A DNA stretch of 45,867 nt from Embleya scabrispora DSM 41855 (GTDB lineage Bacteria > Actinomycetota > Actinomycetes > Streptomycetales > Streptomycetaceae), in the NCBI RefSeq assembly GCF_000372745.1, contig NZ_KB889561.1, forward strand, positions 412,886-458,752, read 5' to 3'. Under the pieces are notes generated by a model, which saw only the letters and a program-made list of their open reading frames with translations, made no database searches and was not told where the DNA came from. This document shows positions 40,932 to 45,867 of the stretch, one piece after another. How positions within the stretch are numbered: position 1 is the first letter of the stretch; each line of letters starts with the position of its first letter. Position numbers and translations under genes: made by a program.

Positions 40932-42890
40932 TCACTCCGACGCCACCTCGAACGCGAGGTGCACGAACCCACCGGGGTCGCCGTCGAACAGGTCGACGTC
41001 GACGCTCGACCGGGCGCCGAGCGCGGACACCGGCAGTGACGGCGAGAGGGTCTGTTGCCCGGACCAGATCGAGAAGAGCGTGTGGTTGTCCAGCCCGGTC
41101 CCGGCGAAGTCCGCGTCCAGCGCCGGGGCCGGCTCCTCCGCGCCCACCACGAGCGCCGCGTTCGCGGCCGACACGCGTACCTGGAGCAGGAATTCGCCGG
41201 CCGGTTCGCCCTCGACCGGGAGCCGCGCCCCCGCCGCCTCGAACACGTACGTCACCGACTCCGGATCCGCGTCGGAGCGCTTCGGCGCGCCGGGACCCAG
41301 CTCCAGGCGCCGGAAGCCGACGAGCCGGTCCCCCTCGCGCTGTGCCTGGAACAACCGGACCCATCCGCCCGGTTCGGCCGTCGCCGCGTCGGCGAGGGCC
41401 CGATCCACCGTGAGCTCGACGTGCGGGGTGCGAACGAAACGGGTCCACTCCCGGCGCAGCGCCCCGGCGGCGTCCAGCCGCGATCCGCCCGGCGGCCACA
41501 CCCGCAGCAGTCGCGGGCCGGCCGCGCCTCTGGCGGTCGGCGGGGGCGGCGGGGTGAACACGTGCAACTCACCGCCCTGCGTCCCGTTCCCGGACGGGAA
41601 CGGCGGCACCGCCGCGAGCGGCGCCCGATCCACCAGCGCGGCCAGACCGGTGTCCTTGGCGCCGCCGGGGTTCAGCGCCCACAGCGCGTCGCGGTCGGCG
41701 ACGGTGAGCCCGGTGCCCACCAGGTCGGGGTCCAGGGCCGAGCCGTCCGGACCCTGCGCCTTCGGCGGCCCGGAGACGGGCACTCGGAGGCCGACCACGA
41801 ACACGGTCGAGGTGAGCAGCCCGTTGCCCTCCAGCTCGACCGCGTACGCCACCCCCTCGCCGCCCGGCGGCACCGTGATCCGGGTGAAGGCGCCGCCGGT
41901 CCGGGACAACTTCAGCCGTCGTACGCCGGTGTGGTCGAGCTGCCACAGGCCCAGCCACGGATTCGGCGCATCGAACGCCGCGTCGACGAGCGGGCGGTCG
42001 AAGGCGATCTCCATGCGCTTGTCGGCCACGAACGCCCGCCAGGTGGCAGCCGTCGCGGCGGCGCCGACCTGCGGCCACAGTGCGGTGATCCGGGGCGCGA
42101 AGGTGTGGCCGGCACAGCACCGGTCCACCCGCTCGGCCAGGCACATGAGCAGGTCGAACAACACCCGGTTGGAGTACACGACCGGCCGCGCGGTGACCGC
42201 GTCCAGGTCCGGCTCCTGCTCGGGTTCGTAGGTGACGGTCGCCAGGACCAGGCAGTCGTCGTCGCACCCGCACTCGTGCTCGACCGTGTCGGCGACCTGC
42301 TCGCGCCGATCGAAGTCCTCGCCGCGCCGGGCGGGGAAGATGGCCGCGCACTGCTCCTCGGTCAGACCGACCGGGTCCGGCTCACCCTCGGTGATCCGGA
42401 TCAGGAAACGCTCCAGGGTGAGCGAGGGCACGCACTCCTCGCGCACCTCGCAGTCCACCACCGGCATCCGCACGAACTCGGTCCCGCATTCGTGCCGACA
42501 CAGTCGAATCGCGACCGTACCCTCGCGGACCGGCTCCCCGCGCGGTGCGCCGGCGCAGTCGGTGGGCTGGTACGGCTCGTCGATGCGCACCGGGTGATCC
42601 ACCACGATCAGCCGGCCGTGGCCGTCCACCGCGGCGCCGGGGCAGATGGTCACCGCGCCGTCGTCGGCCAACTCCGCGTCCAGCCCGCACAGCACCCCGG
42701 GGCCCAGCCCCAGGCGAGCCAGTGTGGCCGCGGTCCGTCGGTGGTAGCCCTGTTCGAGGTTCCAGTGCCGGACGTCCATCAGCTTGCCCGGGTAGAAGCG
42801 GTTGCGTACCGGCGGCGCGGGAGCCGCGTCCGCACCCCCGTCGCAGCCGCATCCCGTGTCCGCCGCGTGGTCCTGACGGTGCTGACTCAC
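40932..42890 (-). CDS. Cysteine-rich tail-cluster protein, paralogue 2
   Basis: 652 residues from GTG 42890. It opens with a short TGCGCDGG motif, then the shared domain (about 28-110): RFYPGKLMDVRHWNLEQGYHRRTAATLARLGLGPGVLCGLDAEL...VTICPGAAVDGHGRLIVVDHPVRI. A Cys-rich middle follows (CRHECGTEFVRMPVVDCEVREECVPS, HECGCDDDCLV, DRCCAGHTF). The long C-terminal part (about 270-650) is strand-rich, with alternating acidic/hydrophobic patterns and two internal Ig-like repeats (segments ending RLKLSRTGGAFTRITV and RLELGPGAPKRSDAD). It starts 6 bp after the stop of the preceding gene, so it is cotranscribed. Function unknown; a fibre or adaptor component is a guess from context. Confidence 0.75.
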   Translation of the reverse strand: MSQHRQDHAADTGCGCDGGADAAPAPPVRNRFYPGKLMDVRHWNLEQGYHRRTAATLARLGLGPGVLCGLDAELADDGAVTICPGAAVDGHGRLIVVDHPVRIDEPYQPTDCAGAPRGEPVREGTVAIRLCRHECGTEFVRMPVVDCEVREECVPSLTLERFLIRITEGEPDPVGLTEEQCAAIFPARRGEDFDRREQVADTVEHECGCDDDCLVLATVTYEPEQEPDLDAVTARPVVYSNRVLFDLLMCLAERVDRCCAGHTFAPRITALWPQVGAAATAATWRAFVADKRMEIAFDRPLVDAAFDAPNPWLGLWQLDHTGVRRLKLSRTGGAFTRITVPPGGEGVAYAVELEGNGLLTSTVFVVGLRVPVSGPPKAQGPDGSALDPDLVGTGLTVADRDALWALNPGGAKDTGLAALVDRAPLAAVPPFPSGNGTQGGELHVFTPPPPPTARGAAGPRLLRVWPPGGSRLDAAGALRREWTRFVRTPHVELTVDRALADAATAEPGGWVRLFQAQREGDRLVGFRRLELGPGAPKRSDADPESVTYVFEAAGARLPVEGEPAGEFLLQVRVSAANAALVVGAEEPAPALDADFAGTGLDNHTLFSIWSGQQTLSPSLPVSALGARSSVDVDLFDGDPGGFVHLAFEVASE

Positions 42891-42896
42891 TTGTGC

Positions 42897-44822
42897 TCAA
42901 CCCCTTGGAGATGGTCGGGTGGTCGACCCGCGACCGCCTGGTGTGGGAAGCGTCGTGTCGAGGCGTGTCTCGACGGGACCGCCGACGTGCGCCGCGGCCG
43001 GCCCGGGCAGCCGGATCGAGGTGCCGAGCGCGGGGCCGGCACCCGCGGCCCAGTCGGGCGGCGGGCCGGCGACGTAGCTGTCGACGCCGACCAGTTGCGG
43101 AATCGCGCCGCGCCGCTCGGCCCGCACCCGCGCGAACACGTGTGCCGGACGCTCCCGTTCGACCACGCGGGCGATCTCGGGCACCGCCTCGGCGTGTTCC
43201 GGCGGAACGTGCACGCACACCCGGTGCGCGAACGCGGCGTACAGCGGCGAACCGCGGTCCTGCGCCGGAATCAGGTGGGCGCCGTCGAGTACGGCCGTGG
43301 CGTCCAGGACAGGCGGCCCCGGATCCGCGAGGTGCACCGCGGTGTCCCGGCCGAGTCCGCCACTGCCCAACCGCCAGATATGGGCCCCGAGCAGCGGCTC
43401 GGACAGCCGCACGGTGACGCCGGTCTCCCGGGCGATCGCCTCGATCAGCCCGACCGGCGTGCCGCGGCGACCGTGCGCGGCGTACGCCCCGGCGATGTCC
43501 GCGCGGCGCGCGGCCGAGTCGGCAAAGCGGGACGACGGCGCGGCGTCCACCCAGCCGGCGAGCCGCTCCAGCCACGGGTCGTCCGGACGGTCCGGGGCCG
43601 AGCCCGGGTCGAGCGAGGCGGGCAGTTCCGCCAACTCGCGCACCGACGCCTCGTGTGCGCCGGCGAACAGACCCAGCAGTCGGCCCAGCGTGCCCGAGCC
43701 GTCGTCGTCGCCGGTGTACGCGGCGGGCAGCGCGTCCAGCAGCCCCCGGCCCACGTGTTCGACGCGCACGTCGTCCACACGCGGTGTGCCGCGCCCGTCG
43801 CCGAGCAGTTCGACCGCGATCCACAACCGGGCGCCGGGCGATGCCGGACCGGCCAGCACCCGAACGTCCAAGCCGTCGAGTGGGCCGGCCCGCCAACGGC
43901 CCGGGGCGCTCGGCACGGGCGCGTCGTCCGGGTCCGCGCTCGCCGGATCGGGCGGATCGGGCGTGATTCCGGGCGGTGCGAGCATCGTCCACAGCCGCAC
44001 GTGCGTGCCGGACGGCGCGGGTTCCGCGAGCAACACCCGCACCCGGTCCCAGTGTTCGATGCCGGGTGGCTCGATCGGCGCGGGCAGCACGAGCACGCCG
44101 CGCGTCCCGGTGCGCCGGGCGCCCAGTCGGGCGATGCCACCCGGGCCCGCCACGAACACGCGTCCGCAACGGTCGACGCCGATCCCGGCGAGGTCGCCGG
44201 CGGCCAGGACCCGGGCCGGTGAGCCGTCGTCCGGGACCAGCACGACACCCGGCCCCGGCCGCTGCCGGGCACCGCCGACCACGAGCACGCCGTCGGACAC
44301 CCGGACCGCCGCCAGACCGCCGACCCGCTCGCGGGCCGCGCGCAGCGCCGGGTCCTCGGCGGGCGGCGGATCGGTCCACGGGGTCAGGTACTCGCCGGTG
44401 TCGGCACGCACGACCACGCCGCGCGCCCGACGCGCCCGGGCACCACGCCCGTCACCCGGCTCGTCCCCGACCACCAGCAGCCGCCCGCCGTCCAGCAGCC
44501 ACAGCCCCCGCGGCCCGCGCGGCGCAGCGCGATCCCCGGTCGCCACGTCCAGGCAGCCCAGCACGCACACCAGATGGTCGCAACCGTCCACCCGCAGCAC
44601 CCGGCCGTGCCCCGGATCGGCGACCAGGACCGTGCCGTCGCCCAGGACGACCAGCCCCAGCGGGCCGCCCACCGGATCCAGGTCGGCGGCGGCGATCGGT
44701 TCAAGGGCCGCGGCGCCCGGGCTCAGCACCACCCGCTCGCCGTCCGCTCGCACCCCCTCGAAGCGGGCTCCCGGCCAGCGCCCCAGCGCGTTGACCCAGC
44801 GGTAGCCGGTCGCACCGCTCAC
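42897..44822 (-). CDS. Phage tail-like protein with N-terminal beta-propeller
   Basis: 641 residues from GTG 44822, overlapping the preceding gene by GTGA. The N-terminal region (about 1-260) has repeated NHL/propeller-like strands: LGLVVLGDGTVLVADPGHGRVLRVD, GLWLLDGGRLLVVGD, LAAVRVSDGVLVVGG, GIGVDRCGRVFVAGPGGIARL. After an Asp/Pro-rich linker (about 285-305) and a beta segment, the C-terminal region (about 355-520) contains LLDALPAAYT...LGRLLGLFAGAHEASVRELAELPASLDP, PWLERLAGWVD and RRADIAGAYAAHGRRGTPVGLIEAIARETGV. This matches the phage tail/baseplate domain TIGR02242 (P2 gpI-like) found in contractile injection systems. A baseplate-proximal role is inferred. Confidence 0.8.
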   Translation of the reverse strand: MSGATGYRWVNALGRWPGARFEGVRADGERVVLSPGAAALEPIAAADLDPVGGPLGLVVLGDGTVLVADPGHGRVLRVDGCDHLVCVLGCLDVATGDRAAPRGPRGLWLLDGGRLLVVGDEPGDGRGARARRARGVVVRADTGEYLTPWTDPPPAEDPALRAARERVGGLAAVRVSDGVLVVGGARQRPGPGVVLVPDDGSPARVLAAGDLAGIGVDRCGRVFVAGPGGIARLGARRTGTRGVLVLPAPIEPPGIEHWDRVRVLLAEPAPSGTHVRLWTMLAPPGITPDPPDPASADPDDAPVPSAPGRWRAGPLDGLDVRVLAGPASPGARLWIAVELLGDGRGTPRVDDVRVEHVGRGLLDALPAAYTGDDDGSGTLGRLLGLFAGAHEASVRELAELPASLDPGSAPDRPDDPWLERLAGWVDAAPSSRFADSAARRADIAGAYAAHGRRGTPVGLIEAIARETGVTVRLSEPLLGAHIWRLGSGGLGRDTAVHLADPGPPVLDATAVLDGAHLIPAQDRGSPLYAAFAHRVCVHVPPEHAEAVPEIARVVERERPAHVFARVRAERRGAIPQLVGVDSYVAGPPPDWAAGAGPALGTSIRLPGPAAAHVGGPVETRLDTTLPTPGGRGSTTRPSPRG

Positions 44823-45787
44823 GCCCCCTCCACCCCCATCCACGCGATGTGCCAACCCAGTTCGGTCCGCACCAGGTTCGGCGTCCCCGGATCCGCGAGC
44901 ACCTGCGCCGGATTGAGCGGCAACGTCGTGGTGCCGCCGACGACACCGCCGATCCGCCCGGCGGGCAGTGGTACCACCACGGTCAGCCGACCCGGTTCCG
45001 CGCCGTCCACGTACGGCGTTCCGTCGAGCACACACGCCTGACCGTCGGGTGCGGCGGACGCGCTCAACTCCCGGTCTCCGTCCAGCCGGACCGTATAGGC
45101 GGGCGTGTCCCCGAAGCCCGCCGCGCCGGTGTCCACCACGGTGCGCAGTCCGATCACCACCCCCGACACGGGATCCTGGACGGCCGACCACGCGGTGCCG
45201 AACGCACCGGTCGTGCCGGTGGCCACGTACGGCGTCGGGAGCACCGCCAGGATCCGGCGCCCGGCCGGATCGGGCGGCGCGGTCAGCGCACAGCCGCGCA
45301 CGGCCACCGTCGCGAGCAATACGTCCAACCCTTCGCGCAGTTCGGCCGGCGTACACCAGCCCGCCGTCGGGCCGTCCGCGAGCCGCACCGCCCCGACCAC
45401 CGCGCAGGCTCCGGCCCGGGTCCGCACGTCGGCCTCGTCGTCCTCGGTCCAGCGCAGCGTCAGGCAGAACACCACGTCGCCGCCGTCCGGCCCGGCGGCC
45501 ACCGCCGGCACATCCAACTCGGCGCCGTCCGGCAGGATCAGGTCGCGTCCGAGCGCGTCCAGCGCGTAGCCCGCGCCGATCACCACGCGTCGCGCGCCCC
45601 GGGCGCCGGTGACCTCCAGCCCCAGTCCGACGCCCCACCCGTGCAGGACCCGGTTGTGCAGCCAGCGCCGGGAACGCTCCACCGTGACCGCGTCGTTCAG
45701 GTCGGCGGCGGCGAGCACCTGGCCGCCGAAGAAGGTCGGGCGATGCGTGGGCGGCAGCGCCGCCCCACTCGTGGTCGGGCCGGTCAT
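44819..45787 (-). CDS. Tail-cluster protein, paralogue 1 (no Cys clusters)
   Basis: 322 residues from ATG 45787 (GGGGAAAG upstream). It carries the shared domain at its N-terminus (about 15-90): TFFGGQVLAAADLNDAVTVERSRRWLHNRVLHGWGVGLGLEV...VVIGAGYALDALGRDLIL. It then passes to a strand-rich middle (VVFCLTLRWTEDDEADVRT...AVVGAVRLADG) and a C-terminal region with LPTPYVATGTTGAFGTAWSAV and LPAGRIGGVVGGTTTLPLNPAQVLADP. Unlike its two paralogues it lacks the CGC clusters. It is the first gene seen of the operon and overlaps the tail-domain gene by GTGA. A stop at 45845-45847 in another frame may end a further upstream gene, mostly outside the window. Confidence 0.75.
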   Translation of the reverse strand: MTGPTTSGAALPPTHRPTFFGGQVLAAADLNDAVTVERSRRWLHNRVLHGWGVGLGLEVTGARGARRVVIGAGYALDALGRDLILPDGAELDVPAVAAGPDGGDVVFCLTLRWTEDDEADVRTRAGACAVVGAVRLADGPTAGWCTPAELREGLDVLLATVAVRGCALTAPPDPAGRRILAVLPTPYVATGTTGAFGTAWSAVQDPVSGVVIGLRTVVDTGAAGFGDTPAYTVRLDGDRELSASAAPDGQACVLDGTPYVDGAEPGRLTVVVPLPAGRIGGVVGGTTTLPLNPAQVLADPGTPNLVRTELGWHIAWMGVEGA

Positions 45788-45867
45788 GCGGACTTTCCCC
45801 TCGATCGTGAACCCGGCCGGACACCGGGTGAACCCCCGGCCGCATCACCGGGACCGGGCCCGGCACG

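Noticed and set aside
45845-45867. Possible last seven codons of a gene upstream of the tail-like operon (stop at 45845-45847)
   Set aside because: Too short to recognise; a stop in one frame at the window edge is not evidence of a gene.
1-45867. Presence of a mobile island or prophage integrase
   Set aside because: No integrase, transposase, tRNA or flanking att-like direct repeats are visible. The tail-like genes look like a chromosomal injection-system cluster rather than a complete phage.

Overview
The window is about 72% GC, with strong G/C third-position bias, GTG/TTG starts, frequent GTGA/ATGA stop-start overlaps and several probable leaderless genes. Together with an Lsr2 nucleoid protein, an I36-type secreted inhibitor, an RsbU-like GAF-PP2C-ATPase protein and LuxR-type two-component pairs, this points to a Streptomyces-like actinomycete (Streptomycetaceae or close kin). 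This is a chromosomal-looking mosaic of small transcription units. I saw no rRNA, tRNA, CRISPR array, integrase or insertion sequence.

Layout. 0-4 kb: YdeI/OmdA-family protein, lsr2, an ASCH-domain protein and an MFS exporter. 4-7.6 kb: an MMPL/RND exporter, a NarL-type response regulator and, upstream of it, a histidine kinase reduced to its membrane N-terminus and last ~35 residues. 7.7-13 kb: an intact kinase/regulator pair divergent from an ABC ATPase-permease pair. 13-17.6 kb: tryptophan 2,3-dioxygenase, a K+ channel-like protein, a VOC protein, a lipoprotein, and an SRPBCC-ArsR operon with two matching 18-bp operators. 17.7-24 kb: a TrmB/LuxR-like regulator divergent from a secreted subtilisin, followed by a secreted phosphoesterase, an MFS transporter and a TolB-like protein, with perfect hairpin terminators between units. 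24.9-28.3 kb: a GAF-SpoIIE-HATPase protein convergent with an M4 metalloprotease. 28.8-36.2 kb: TetR/acyl-CoA dehydrogenase with a shared palindrome, a DUF5937-like regulator, DHA2 MFS/MarR with shared AT-rich operators, a small unknown protein, a GNAT acetyltransferase and a secreted I36-like protein. 36.6-39.3 kb: pyruvate phosphate dikinase.

39.6-45.8 kb is the least ordinary part. It is a tightly packed four-gene minus-strand operon that resembles the trailing end of a contractile-injection/phage-tail-like gene cluster. One gene encodes a beta-propeller-like domain followed by a phage-tail (TIGR02242/P2 gpI-like) domain. The other three encode proteins that share a divergent N-terminal domain (F-x-G-x-L ... 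NR-x-L-x-G-x-GV-x-x-G) but differ in their C-termini. Two of the three are strikingly cysteine-rich, with repeated CGC-type motifs. The rest of any such cluster would lie beyond the right edge.

Regulation shows well in the DNA. There are local operators for ArsR, TetR, MarR and response-regulator families, several leaderless promoters, and six long perfect stem-loops marking transcription-unit boundaries.
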